DNA from: Bradyrhizobium centrolobii
Lineage (GTDB): Bacteria; Pseudomonadota; Alphaproteobacteria; Rhizobiales; Xanthobacteraceae
DNA length: 37,475 bases
Direction: 5' to 3'
Assembly (NCBI RefSeq): GCF_001641635.1
Contig: NZ_LUUB01000121.1
Span: 51,174-88,648, forward strand
The notes beneath the pieces are model-generated. The model was not told the DNA's origin. It made no database searches and saw nothing but the letters and a program-made list of their open reading frames with translations. The first letter of the stretch is position 1, and each line of letters begins with the position of its first letter. Below, piece after piece: positions 26,994 to 35,013 of the stretch. A program made the position numbers and the translations under genes.

Positions 26994-28019
26994 TTACGCC
27001 ATCACGCGCTCCGGCAACAGCTCCGCGATCTGCACCGCGTTCAGCGCTGCACCCTTCAAGAGCTGATCCGCCGCCACGAACATCGAGATCGAGTGCCCTG
27101 AGGGATCGCTGAGGTCCTTGCGGATGCGGCCGACCAGGACGTCGTCCTGGCCCGAGGCGTCGATCGGCATCGGGAAGTAGTTCTTGGCGCGGTCATCGAC
27201 GATCTTCACGCCGGGCGCCTGCGCCATGATCGCGCGGACCTGGTCCTCGGTGATCGGCTTCTCGCATTCGAACGTGATGGCCTCGCAATGGGCGCGCAGC
27301 ACGGGCACGCGGACGCAGGTGACGCCGATCGCGATCTTCTCGTCCTCAAAAATCTTGCGGGTTTCCTTGATGACCTTGGTCTCTTCGTCGTTGTAGCCGG
27401 TCTCGGGATCGACCGCGGTGTTGTGGTTGAAGAGATTGAAGGCGTAGGGGTGCGGCATCACCCTGGGCGTATAGACCTGTCCGTTGAGGCTGGCGCGGGT
27501 GGATTCCACGAGCTCGTCCATCGCGGCCGCGCCGGCGCCGCTTGCCGCCTGGTAGGTCGAGATGATCACGCGCTTGATGCGGTTCTTCTGGTGGATCGGC
27601 CAGAGCGGCACCAGCGCGGTGATCGCGGCGCAGTTCGGGTTGGCAATGATGCCCTTGTGGTCGCGGATACGGGGCGCATTGATTTCGGGGATCACCAGCG
27701 GCACGTTCGGATCCATGCGGAAGGCGGAGGAGTTGTCGACGACGACGGCGCCGGCCTTCACCGCGATCGGCGCGTACTTCCTGGAGATGCCGCTGCCGGC
27801 GGAGAACAGGGCGATATCGACGCCGTCAAAGGAACGCTCGGTGAGCTCCTCGATCACGACATCCCTGCCGCGGAACGACACCGTCTTGCCGGCCGACCGG
27901 GCGCTCGCGAGTGCCTTGAGCTTGGCGAGGCGAAAGCCGCGCTTGTCCATGGTGGCGATGAATTCGGCGCCCACCGCACCGGTGACGCCGACAATCGCGA
28001 CGACGGGATCATTACTCAC
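26994..28019 (-). CDS. asd: Aspartate-semialdehyde dehydrogenase
   Basis: A 341-residue NADPH enzyme converting aspartyl phosphate to aspartate semialdehyde, the branch point to lysine/diaminopimelate, threonine and methionine. The NADP site is VAIVGVTGAVG (7-17). The catalytic Cys is in NPNCAAI (about residue 131), followed by TYQAASGAG, and active-site His in RVPVLRAHCEAI. GTG at 28019 (VSNDPVVAIVG) is chosen because GGAGGAG lies just upstream; ATG at 28031 adds four residues and overlaps that site. Upstream are an intrinsic terminator, a Thr-rich mini-ORF and a promoter, suggesting attenuation by threonyl-tRNA supply. Confidence 0.95.
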   Translation of the reverse strand: MSNDPVVAIVGVTGAVGAEFIATMDKRGFRLAKLKALASARSAGKTVSFRGRDVVIEELTERSFDGVDIALFSAGSGISRKYAPIAVKAGAVVVDNSSAFRMDPNVPLVIPEINAPRIRDHKGIIANPNCAAITALVPLWPIHQKNRIKRVIISTYQAASGAGAAAMDELVESTRASLNGQVYTPRVMPHPYAFNLFNHNTAVDPETGYNDEETKVIKETRKIFEDEKIAIGVTCVRVPVLRAHCEAITFECEKPITEDQVRAIMAQAPGVKIVDDRAKNYFPMPIDASGQDDVLVGRIRKDLSDPSGHSISMFVAADQLLKGAALNAVQIAELLPERVMA

Positions 28020-28050
28020 TTTCTCCTCCATTCCATTGAGTTGCAGACAA

Positions 28051-28083
28051 CAAAAAAGCCCCGGACCATCGAGGGCGGGGCTT
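28051..28083 (-). terminator. Intrinsic terminator between leader peptide and asd (candidate attenuator)
   Basis: On the minus strand AAGCCCCG (28083-28076), a 12-nt loop, CGGGGCTT (28063-28056), then further T residues (six T in all). The 8-bp GC-rich stem plus T-run is a textbook rho-independent terminator, placed 28 nt after the leader stop and 31 nt before the asd GTG. A CGGGGC segment inside the leader ORF (28139-28134) is complementary to the GCCCCG of the 5' arm and could form an antiterminator. Confidence 0.8.
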
Positions 28084-28111
28084 CGGTAGAGCTGATGCGT
28101 TAAGTCGACGA

Positions 28112-28183
28112 CTACGCGCGCACGCCTCCCCGGGCCCCGAAGGCCGTGGTGGTTTTCGTCGTGCGTTTCGTGGTCGTGAACAT
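28112..28183 (-). CDS. Putative Thr-rich leader peptide of asd attenuator
   Basis: A 23-codon ORF: ATG at 28183-28181, TAG at 28114-28112. The first part reads MFTTTKRTTKTTTAFG and the remainder is ARGGVRA. Eight of the first 13 residues are Thr (three ACC, five ACG) and two are Lys, the density expected for a stalling leader. The predicted transcription start (6-8 nt after the -10 at 28197-28192) falls within two bases of the ATG, so the mRNA would be leaderless or nearly so, as known for trpL of Sinorhizobium. Stalling at the Thr run would favour pairing of the following G-rich segment with the terminator's 5' arm and let transcription reach asd. Translation is not proven. Confidence 0.65.
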   Translation of the reverse strand: MFTTTKRTTKTTTAFGARGGVRA

Positions 28184-28191
28184 GGCGGCGA

Positions 28192-28220
28192 CTTATGCGG
28201 GAGAGTTTTGCGCCCGTCAA
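28192..28220 (-). promoter_or_regulatory. Sigma-70 type promoter for the asd leader
   Basis: Read leftward: -35 TTGACG (28220-28215), a 17-nt spacer, -10 CATAAG (28197-28192). Predicted start about 28185-28184, adjacent to the leader ATG at 28183. Confidence 0.7.
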
Positions 28221-28255
28221 TGGCTTTTCGGCCGAATTGCAGCCGCGGGCCGCAC

Positions 28256-28879
28256 CTACCGCTGTTTTGTCCGCGCGCCCGGTGGTTCGAGGATGACCTC
28301 CTTGAGGTCATCGCCGCTGATGACGACGATCGCGAAATTCAGCCGGCCGCGCTCGCGGACGAGCCCGCCGCTGATCGCCTTGCCCGACGCGGCACGCTCG
28401 GCGACACGTACGGCGTCCGCGAGGCGGTGCCGGATCGCGCCCAGTGCAGCCAGGTTGTTGCGATCCTCGGTATCAAGCTCGCCCAGGGGGAGGGCGGCTT
28501 CGCCGCCGATGAGCTCGCCCGTCGCGGCATTGATGGTGTGCCGCCAGATGCGGTCGTTGTGCAGGGTTTTCACCCGGTAGACCGGCACGCCCGAGGCACC
28601 GTCGAAGCTCACATCGGCCGTCGTCGCGCCGGCATGCCGAGCTTCGGCGATCGCCATGGCCTGGCTCAGCGAGATCGACGAGCTGCGGAAGCGCTCGATC
28701 TCGCGGCTGACCGCCTGGCGGTCGGCCTCGGCGTCGCCATCCGTCTCGTCGTGAAGGGCGGCCGGCGTGCCGCTGGTCGTGACGACCGCGTGCGCCGGCG
28801 CCGCGACGAGCAGCGCGGATAGCGTGATCGCAAACAACTGCTTCCAATCTTTGAGGGCACGCACTGTCTTAGTCTCCAT
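28256..28879 (-). CDS. Exported PepSY-domain protein
   Basis: A 207-residue protein. After a short basic N-terminus, a signal peptide (about residues 10-33, LFAITLSALLVAAPAHA) directs export. Two PepSY-like units follow: SLSQAMAIAEARHAG...VYRVKTL...NAATGEL (about 68-125) and RLADAVRVAERAASG...FAIVVISGDDLKEVIL (about 150-200). PepSY proteins are periplasmic, often inhibit proteases or bind metals and redox partners; the role here is unknown. The 272-bp region before it carries a palindrome (29069-29093) and a TATAAG -10 (29067-29062), so it may be controlled by the nearby TetR protein. ATG 28879 has a poor Shine-Dalgarno; a GTG nearer the signal peptide is possible. Confidence 0.75.
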   Translation of the reverse strand: METKTVRALKDWKQLFAITLSALLVAAPAHAVVTTSGTPAALHDETDGDAEADRQAVSREIERFRSSSISLSQAMAIAEARHAGATTADVSFDGASGVPVYRVKTLHNDRIWRHTINAATGELIGGEAALPLGELDTEDRNNLAALGAIRHRLADAVRVAERAASGKAISGGLVRERGRLNFAIVVISGDDLKEVILEPPGARTKQR

Positions 28880-29068
28880 GCCGAGACCCGTGTCTTAGCG
28901 GCCGGTCGGCCGGATCGTCTTGAACAGAATTGCGCGGCCGACCAGGGGCAACAGGCCGGCCGCGGAGCGTCGAGAACGGGCTGTACCCGTTTTCGGTGCT
29001 CAAAGTCTGAAGAGCGATGCAGGTCTGCCCGGGGGCTGTTGCAAGCTGGACCCGCATCTTTCTTATAA

Positions 29069-29093
29069 ACTAAACCATACCGTATCGTTTTAT
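29069..29093 (-). promoter_or_regulatory. Candidate TetR operator upstream of PepSY gene
   Basis: An imperfect palindrome centred on 29081. The right half GTATCGTTTTAT (29082-29093) is identical to that of the site at 31307-31318, and the left half ACTAAACCATAC matches its mirror at 9 of 12 positions. A minus-strand -10-like TATAAG lies just downstream (29067-29062), so a bound regulator would cover the -35 region. Confidence 0.6.
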
Positions 29094-29151
29094 TTCGTTC
29101 AAGGCGCCATTTGCCGCAACGCGGGGATAACCCATCGATGTCACGAAGTTG

Positions 29152-29904
29152 TTAGCGGGAGGTGCGGCGGCGTGAAGTTGCCCCGGGGGCGGTCTGAACG
29201 CGGTCCGCAGGCCCGAGCGCGCCGGCCAGGAACAGCTTGATCGCTGCGCGCATGCGCTTTTCGGCGGACTTGATCTCCAGCGCCGTTCCGAACGTCGCCA
29301 TGCGGTGGGTGTGACCGACGACGACGTCGAGAAACACCTCGGCCGCGATGGTAGTGTCTTCGACATCGAGCGCGCCCTGAGCCACCAGGTGGTCAAAGAA
29401 GCGCGCAGTCGTGGCGACGGCCTTCAGCCAGCCCTCTTCCTTGCCGAGCTTGGCGATGTCGGGGAAGTTGATGGCCTGTGACGTCATCATGCGGCTGAAG
29501 GCGACTGCATCGGGCCCGCAGGTAAATGTCAGCATCTCCCGTCCGACCTCGACCAATCGCTGCTCGACCGAGACGTCCGAGGAGCTGCCGAGTTGCGTCT
29601 CGGCGGCCGCGGACAGCGGCGCAAGCCAGCGATCAATTTCGCGCCTCAGCACGGCTGTGAACAGCCCGCGCTTGTCGCCGTAACGGGAATAGACCGTGGG
29701 TTTGCTGACGCGGGCCGCTTCCGCGACCGCATCGAGCGAGGTTGCATCGAAACCGCGATCCAGGAACAGCCGGGTCGCGACCTCAATCAGCCGCTGGTCG
29801 CGCTCGAGGGCGGCGCTCTTCGTCGGCCGGCCGCCGCGCGATTTCGGGACCTCGCGCCGTGCGGAGCGCGTTGGCGTTCTTGTCTTGGTCGCAGTCAATC
29901 CCAT
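29152..29904 (-). CDS. TetR/AcrR family transcriptional regulator
   Basis: About 250 residues if begun at ATG 29904 (MGLTATKTRTPTR). The frame is open to a GTG at 30033, 7 bp after the patatin stop, and ATG 29940 is another option; AGGA upstream of 29904 is the best Shine-Dalgarno. A basic RGGRPTK stretch precedes the helix-turn-helix: LIEVATRLFLDRGFDATSLD, then VAEAARVSKPTVYSRYGDKRGLF, the canonical TetR DNA-binding region. The C-terminal ligand domain is helical, with MTFTCG... and FFDHLVAQGALDVEDT. It is downstream of the patatin gene in the same orientation. Its likely operators are the related palindromes at 31294 and 29069, implying autoregulation. Ligand unknown. Confidence 0.88.
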   Translation of the reverse strand: MGLTATKTRTPTRSARREVPKSRGGRPTKSAALERDQRLIEVATRLFLDRGFDATSLDAVAEAARVSKPTVYSRYGDKRGLFTAVLRREIDRWLAPLSAAAETQLGSSSDVSVEQRLVEVGREMLTFTCGPDAVAFSRMMTSQAINFPDIAKLGKEEGWLKAVATTARFFDHLVAQGALDVEDTTIAAEVFLDVVVGHTHRMATFGTALEIKSAEKRMRAAIKLFLAGALGPADRVQTAPGATSRRRTSR

Positions 29905-30040
29905 GCCCAATGATTCCTGCGCGTTCCCAACGGTCGTCATTCGCTCTATATCGCGCAGGAGCGGGGGCGTCATCGCGAATCTGGCCGAATTGGTCGTATC
30001 GTCAACGGTTTCCGCAGGTCGTCGTTCCGTCACGAGGGGC

Positions 30041-31222
30041 TCATGGCAGCGTCAACGTCCAGGCCTGGCCGGCCGCGGCCTTCTCATATCCATACTGGTA
30101 CAGCGCCCGCATATAGGCGGTGTCGAACCCTTCCGAGGGTGGCGCGGGATAATCGCGCTCGATGTAGGAAAGATGGAAGCCCAGCCGGTTGCGTTTGGCG
30201 AAGTCGTAGGTCGAGAAGATGATCGAACGCGTCTGCGACTGCGTGATCGAGGACAGGCTGCGCGAGGCGACGTCGATGGTGCTGTTGGACACGAGCTCGA
30301 AGTTTCGTTCGATCTTCTTGTTGACGAGGATGTAGATGTCCATCTTCGCGTTGCCGGGCAGGCGTCCCTGGAAGAGCAGGGCTTCCGGCAGCGTCAGCAC
30401 CGGGGCCGTCACGCCGCCGTCGACATGCATCTCCTGAAATCGCCGGCCCTGGCCTTCGGCCTCGATCAGGATGGGCGGAAACACCAGGGGGATGCTGGCG
30501 GAGGCCGCCATCACGTCGCGAAACAAGTGCAGCGCTTCGGGCGTGCCGACCGCGGCGATCTTGCCCATGTCCCAGATGGCGGTGCGCTGGGTGTCGAGAT
30601 CGGTCGTCACGACCAGCAGCTTCCGGCCCTTGGCATTTTCGCGTGCGACCTGAGCCAGGATCTCCGGCCCGACATAGCGCGCCACCAGCTCGCGCAGCCG
30701 CTTATTGCCGAACAGGCCGGATCCGAACAGCACCCGGATGATGCTGGGGTCATTCAGCAGGCTCTCCGCGATGCCGCTGGTGTAGACCTCCCGCAGCGTG
30801 TCGTCATACTGAGGTCCAAGGAATGCAAACGGCGCAATCAGGCCACCGGTGCTGACGCCCGAAACGACCGAGAAGGTGGGACGGGTGCCGGCCGCGCTCC
30901 AGCCGTTCAGGACGCCAACGCCATAGGCGCCGTCAGCACCACCGCCGGAGAGCGCGAGATAGGTTCGGCTCGCGGCGCTATACTCTTTTTCGAAGCTGAA
31001 TTTCGTAATGGGCTCGTCGGCGTAGCGCCGCAAGCCGTCGATATCGAGCACGCGCGAGGAGCTGGCCTCGGCCGCGGTGTAAGGCGTTCGCGGCAGCGAG
31101 GTGCAGGCGGTCAGCGCGAGGCTGCACGCCAGCACCGCCGACACGAACAGGCGAGCGGCAGTCCGTTTGATCCAACCACCGGAGGAGATGGATACGTCAG
31201 TCGAGCATGAAGGGGAGAGCAT
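30041..31222 (-). CDS. Patatin-like phospholipase, lipoprotein
   Basis: A 393-residue protein. A basic N-terminus and hydrophobic segment end in LALTAC, a lipobox, with the acylated Cys near residue 40, so it is probably anchored to a membrane facing the periplasm. The patatin catalytic dyad is intact: oxyanion loop SGGGADGAYG (about 92-101), nucleophile elbow GVSTG (about 121-125) and DGG (about 268-270) supplying the catalytic Asp. It should hydrolyse phospholipid or other acyl ester bonds. The ATG at 31222 lacks a clear Shine-Dalgarno. Predicted operon with the TetR gene that follows after 7-136 bp, controlled by the palindrome at 31294-31318. Confidence 0.88.
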   Translation of the reverse strand: MLSPSCSTDVSISSGGWIKRTAARLFVSAVLACSLALTACTSLPRTPYTAAEASSSRVLDIDGLRRYADEPITKFSFEKEYSAASRTYLALSGGGADGAYGVGVLNGWSAAGTRPTFSVVSGVSTGGLIAPFAFLGPQYDDTLREVYTSGIAESLLNDPSIIRVLFGSGLFGNKRLRELVARYVGPEILAQVARENAKGRKLLVVTTDLDTQRTAIWDMGKIAAVGTPEALHLFRDVMAASASIPLVFPPILIEAEGQGRRFQEMHVDGGVTAPVLTLPEALLFQGRLPGNAKMDIYILVNKKIERNFELVSNSTIDVASRSLSSITQSQTRSIIFSTYDFAKRNRLGFHLSYIERDYPAPPSEGFDTAYMRALYQYGYEKAAAGQAWTLTLP

Positions 31223-31293
31223 GGGTTAGCGGCTGGAGATTACGCATATGCTACCGCCGTCAGCGTCGCCGCGGCGTCTCGTCCAGCCCCCGG

Positions 31294-31318
31294 ATAAAAC
31301 TACACTGTATCGTTTTAT
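31294..31318 (-). promoter_or_regulatory. Candidate TetR operator upstream of patatin gene
   Basis: A 25-bp palindrome centred on 31306: ATAAAACTACAC (31294-31305) and GTATCGTTTTAT (31307-31318) pair at 10 of 12 positions. It is 72 bp upstream of the patatin start. The right half is identical to the site upstream of the PepSY gene, so both are likely targets of one regulator, most simply the TetR protein encoded in this operon. Confidence 0.65.
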
Positions 31319-31438
31319 TTAACAAGCCGTCGTGTTCCCCAGGTCTGCGATAATTGTGTCCCAGCTTGGGGCATAAGCTGCTCCAACTGGATCTCGGGCG
31401 GGTTGATTGGCCTCTCCCGACACGCAATAAGCACCGCC

Positions 31439-32572
31439 ATGAGTCTTCCCAATCATTTCGAATTGCTCGCGACCGATGGTGCCGCGCGTACCGGGCGCCT
31501 GACCACGCCGCATGGTGTGGTGCGGACGCCGGCGTTCATGCCGGTCGGCACCGCCGGCGCCATGAAGGGCATGCATTGGCGCGAGGTGCGCGACGCCGGC
31601 GCCGACATCGTGCTCGGCAACACCTATCACCTGATGCTGCGTCCTGGTGCCGAGCGCATCTCTGCGCTCGGCGGCCTGCAGCGGTTTACCGGCTGGAACG
31701 GGCCGATGCTCACGGATTCCGGCGGCTTCCAGGTGATGTCGCTGTCGGACCTGCGCAAGGTCAGCGAGAACGCCGTCACCTTCCGCTCGCATATCGACGG
31801 CGCCAAGGTCGAGCTGTCGCCGGAGCGCTCGATCGAGGTGCAGCGCTTCCTCGGCTCCGACATTGCCATGCAGATGGACGAATGTGTGCGGTTGCCAGCC
31901 GAGCGCGACGACATCGAGCGCGCGATGCAATTGTCGCTGCGCTGGGCCGAGCGGTCCAAGCGCGCCTTCGAGAGTGCGCCCGACGGTTACATGCTGTTCG
32001 GCATCGTGCAGGGAGGCGACGTGCCGCAGCTTCGTCATGCCAGTGCGGAAGGCCTCGTCGAGACGGGCTTTCACGGCTATGCGATCGGCGGCCTCGCCGT
32101 CGGCGAGCCGCAAGAGGTGATGCTGGCGATGATCGACGAGACGGCACCGGCGCTGCCGCGGGGGCGGCCACGCTATCTGATGGGCGTCGGCACGCCGGAC
32201 GACATCCTCGAAGCCGTGAAACGCGGCATCGACATGTTCGATTGCGTGATGCCGACGCGCAATGGCCGGCATGGCGTCGCCTTCACGCGCTTCGGCCAGG
32301 TCAACCTGCGCAACGCGCGCCACGCCGACGATCCGCGTCCGCTGGATGAAGAGAGCTCCTGGCCATCGACGCGCAGCTACGCGCGCGCCTACCTTCACCA
32401 TCTCGTCAAGTCGGGCGAGACGCTGGGGGCGATGCTGCTGTCCGAGATCAATGTCGCTTATTACCAGTTCCTGATGCAGGGCATCAGGGACGCGATCGCT
32501 CAGGGGACGTTCGAAGAGTTCTACCAGCGCACGCGTGAGGACTGGGCGAGGGGCGACATCGCCCCACGCTAG
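31439..32572 (+). CDS. tgt: tRNA-guanine transglycosylase (zinc ligands absent)
   Basis: A 377-residue enzyme exchanging guanine-34 of GUN tRNAs for preQ1. The (beta/alpha)8 fold motifs are present: TPAFMPVGTAGAMKG, LGNTYHL, LTDSGGFQVMSL with general-base Asp93, GIVQGG, YAIGGLAVGE, and nucleophile Asp268 in MFDCVMPTRNGRHG. The zinc site is missing: where Zymomonas Tgt has C318-x-C320-x2-C323 and H349, this protein has Ser306, Trp308, Thr311 and Ile337 (ESSWPSTRSYARAYLHH and LLSEINVAYY). The surrounding sequence stays well conserved, so it is probably a functional zinc-independent form. ATG 31439 is chosen over an upstream frame extension. It converges with the zinc-ribbon gene, 1 bp away. Confidence 0.93.
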   Translation: MSLPNHFELLATDGAARTGRLTTPHGVVRTPAFMPVGTAGAMKGMHWREVRDAGADIVLGNTYHLMLRPGAERISALGGLQRFTGWNGPMLTDSGGFQVMSLSDLRKVSENAVTFRSHIDGAKVELSPERSIEVQRFLGSDIAMQMDECVRLPAERDDIERAMQLSLRWAERSKRAFESAPDGYMLFGIVQGGDVPQLRHASAEGLVETGFHGYAIGGLAVGEPQEVMLAMIDETAPALPRGRPRYLMGVGTPDDILEAVKRGIDMFDCVMPTRNGRHGVAFTRFGQVNLRNARHADDPRPLDEESSWPSTRSYARAYLHHLVKSGETLGAMLLSEINVAYYQFLMQGIRDAIAQGTFEEFYQRTREDWARGDIAPR

Positions 32573-32573
32573 C

Positions 32574-32792
32574 CTAGTTGCAAAGGAACCGTTGCTTGAC
32601 GGCGTGCTTGGTAACGAAGCCGTAGCCGCAGGTGTCGCAGGTCCAGAGATAGCTGATCACGTGATCCGAGACGTAGGCGGAGGCTTCGGCGGCGACCATG
32701 GAATCGGCGCAGACGGGACAGGTGGGCAACTCGCTGCAACGCGGATCGCGGTTTGGCGCGACGGTCGTCAACACTTCAGCAACTGCTGACAT
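32574..32792 (-). CDS. Small zinc-ribbon protein
   Basis: A 72-residue protein with a likely Cys4 zinc ribbon: CPVC (about 25-28) and CDTC (about 52-55), within LPTCPVCADSM and YLWTCDTCGYGFVTKH, plus extra Cys near each end. No signal peptide or membrane segment. I do not know its function; similar short proteins occur widely in Bradyrhizobium. A strong GGGAGG Shine-Dalgarno precedes the ATG. Its stop is one base from the tgt stop (convergent). Confidence 0.72.
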   Translation of the reverse strand: MSAVAEVLTTVAPNRDPRCSELPTCPVCADSMVAAEASAYVSDHVISYLWTCDTCGYGFVTKHAVKQRFLCN

Positions 32793-33015
32793 GGTGGTGA
32801 CCTCCCTGCTTTGAGACCTAAGTCTAACATAAGCAGAATCAGTTGACGAGGTCGCAACACAAATGCGTTGGTTTTCTGATATTTGCAGATCACGCGATTT
32901 TGCGATGCAGCGTATTTAACATGTGCCGCATTGTCGCTTGCGTGTCATCACAAGCTGTCTGTAACTGCGCAAAAGCCGCGATCAGCGCGCAAATTGTTGT
33001 CACAGGGAGTTCATC

Positions 33016-33993
<978 letters not shown>

Positions 33994-33996
33994 GAT

Positions 33997-34236
33997 ATGG
34001 CGGATCAACCGAGGCGGCCGCGGACATTGGGCGATGCGCGGACCGAGGCAGAGGCGGCGTTCAAGAAGGTGACCGCCAAGGTCGCCGAGGCGCCACCAAA
34101 GAAGAACGTGGCGCCCGGAATCAAGGAGCAGGTCACGCTGCGGATCGACCAGGACGTGCTCGAGTACTTCCAGGAGGGCGGTCCCGGCTGGCAGGACCGC
34201 ATCAACGAGGCGCTGCGCAAGGCGGCGGGGAAGTAA
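33997..34236 (+). CDS. BrnA-like antitoxin family protein, orphan
   Basis: A 79-residue basic protein. A charged, Ala/Lys-rich N-terminal half is followed by VTLRIDQDVLEYFQEGGPGW and QDRINEALRKAAGK. This resembles the ribbon-helix-helix end of BrnA antitoxins, which bind DNA as dimers and normally neutralise the BrnT RNase. No brnT-like gene precedes it. Instead it starts 3 bp after the cysK stop, so it is co-transcribed with cysK. It may be a solitary DNA-binding protein rather than an antitoxin (inference). Confidence 0.7.
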   Translation: MADQPRRPRTLGDARTEAEAAFKKVTAKVAEAPPKKNVAPGIKEQVTLRIDQDVLEYFQEGGPGWQDRINEALRKAAGK

Positions 34237-34328
34237 GCTCCAACTCCTCATCATGGAGAGGAGGCGCGTCAGCACGGCCTCGAACCATGAAGGGCCTGCT
34301 GCTGCTGCCGGGCTTTCATCCTTCGAGA
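34237..34328. repeat. Truncated palindromic intergenic repeat interrupted by IS66
   Basis: CTCGAACCATGAAGGGCC (34279-34296) and GGGCTTTCATCCTTCGAG (34310-34327) form an imperfect hairpin. The sequence type (CTCAT...GAGGAGG...CGAACCATGA...CATCCTTCGAGA) is one I recall as a Bradyrhizobium intergenic repeat. It stops abruptly at the IS66 left end; the missing half should continue beyond the element, outside the window. Confidence 0.6.
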
Positions 34329-34368
34329 GTAAGCGGTACGAGAGGGCCACGGACTTGGCGCGGACGGC

Positions 34369-35013
34369 CTACGCGCCACGCTTGAAGCGTATAGGCATCC
34401 AGAACTGCCGCAGGGCCTCGACGGCTGCTGGAATGTCGCGCCAGGCGTTTTGGACGATGGGCGGCGTTCCCAGCTTGTGCCGGGCCGGGGGCAGCAAGGG
34501 CCGACCGGCGTCATCGATGTAGTGGACCAGGATCGGTCGCAGCATAAGGTGTTCGGTTCCGTTCGGGGAGAGAAGCCGCGACCAGACGAGAAGCCGAAGC
34601 TTCATGACGGCGTAGAAGCCCATGCACCAGGGCTGCGGGTCGACTTCGCCGTCCTGCGATCGCACGAACAGTGGCTCGAAGCTCTCCGGTCTCGTCGACA
34701 GTGTCTCGCTGATCGCGTTGTGGCGCATCAGCGTGGCGGCGATCGCCGAGAACTCCTCGGTGTCGTGATTGAAGGCATCGGGATCGACGCCGAGGAGCGG
34801 GCACACCCATTCCTCCGAGGCCATCGAGACCGGCCCGGCGACGACAGCGGCCACTGCGCCGTCGAGCATGGAGAGCGACGTCGCCCGCGGATGCCGAAGC
34901 GTCGGCGACCTGGCGCGCTCGCTCATCCATTGTCCGAGCCGTTCGAACGACATGGCATAGTCCGCCATCGTCGTCTTGGCCGGTTTTCCTCGCCGTCGCT
35001 TCGGCTTCGTCAT
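34369..35013 (-). CDS. UPF0149 (YecA/YgfB-like) protein, IS66 passenger
   Basis: A 214-residue protein. A basic N-terminus (MTKPKRRRGKPAKTT) leads into SLSMLDGAVAAVVAGPVSM (about 48-66), EEWVCPLLGVD and a later DPQPWCMGFYAVMKLRL. The LDG...A...GP, EW...LLG and W..GF order is that of UPF0149/YecA-family helical proteins. Its ATG overlaps the TGA of tnpC (ATGA at 35010-35013), so it is translated with the transposase and is part of the element. I recall similar passengers in IS66 elements of rhizobia. It may assist transposition or be cargo; function unknown. Confidence 0.75.
   Translation of the reverse strand: MTKPKRRRGKPAKTTMADYAMSFERLGQWMSERARSPTLRHPRATSLSMLDGAVAAVVAGPVSMASEEWVCPLLGVDPDAFNHDTEEFSAIAATLMRHNAISETLSTRPESFEPLFVRSQDGEVDPQPWCMGFYAVMKLRLLVWSRLLSPNGTEHLMLRPILVHYIDDAGRPLLPPARHKLGTPPIVQNAWRDIPAAVEALRQFWMPIRFKRGA

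Noticed and set aside
34282..34310. CTG-rich stretch (GCTGCTGCTGCC) before the IS66 element, possible microsatellite
   Set aside because: Only about three repeats, sitting in the loop of the palindromic repeat.
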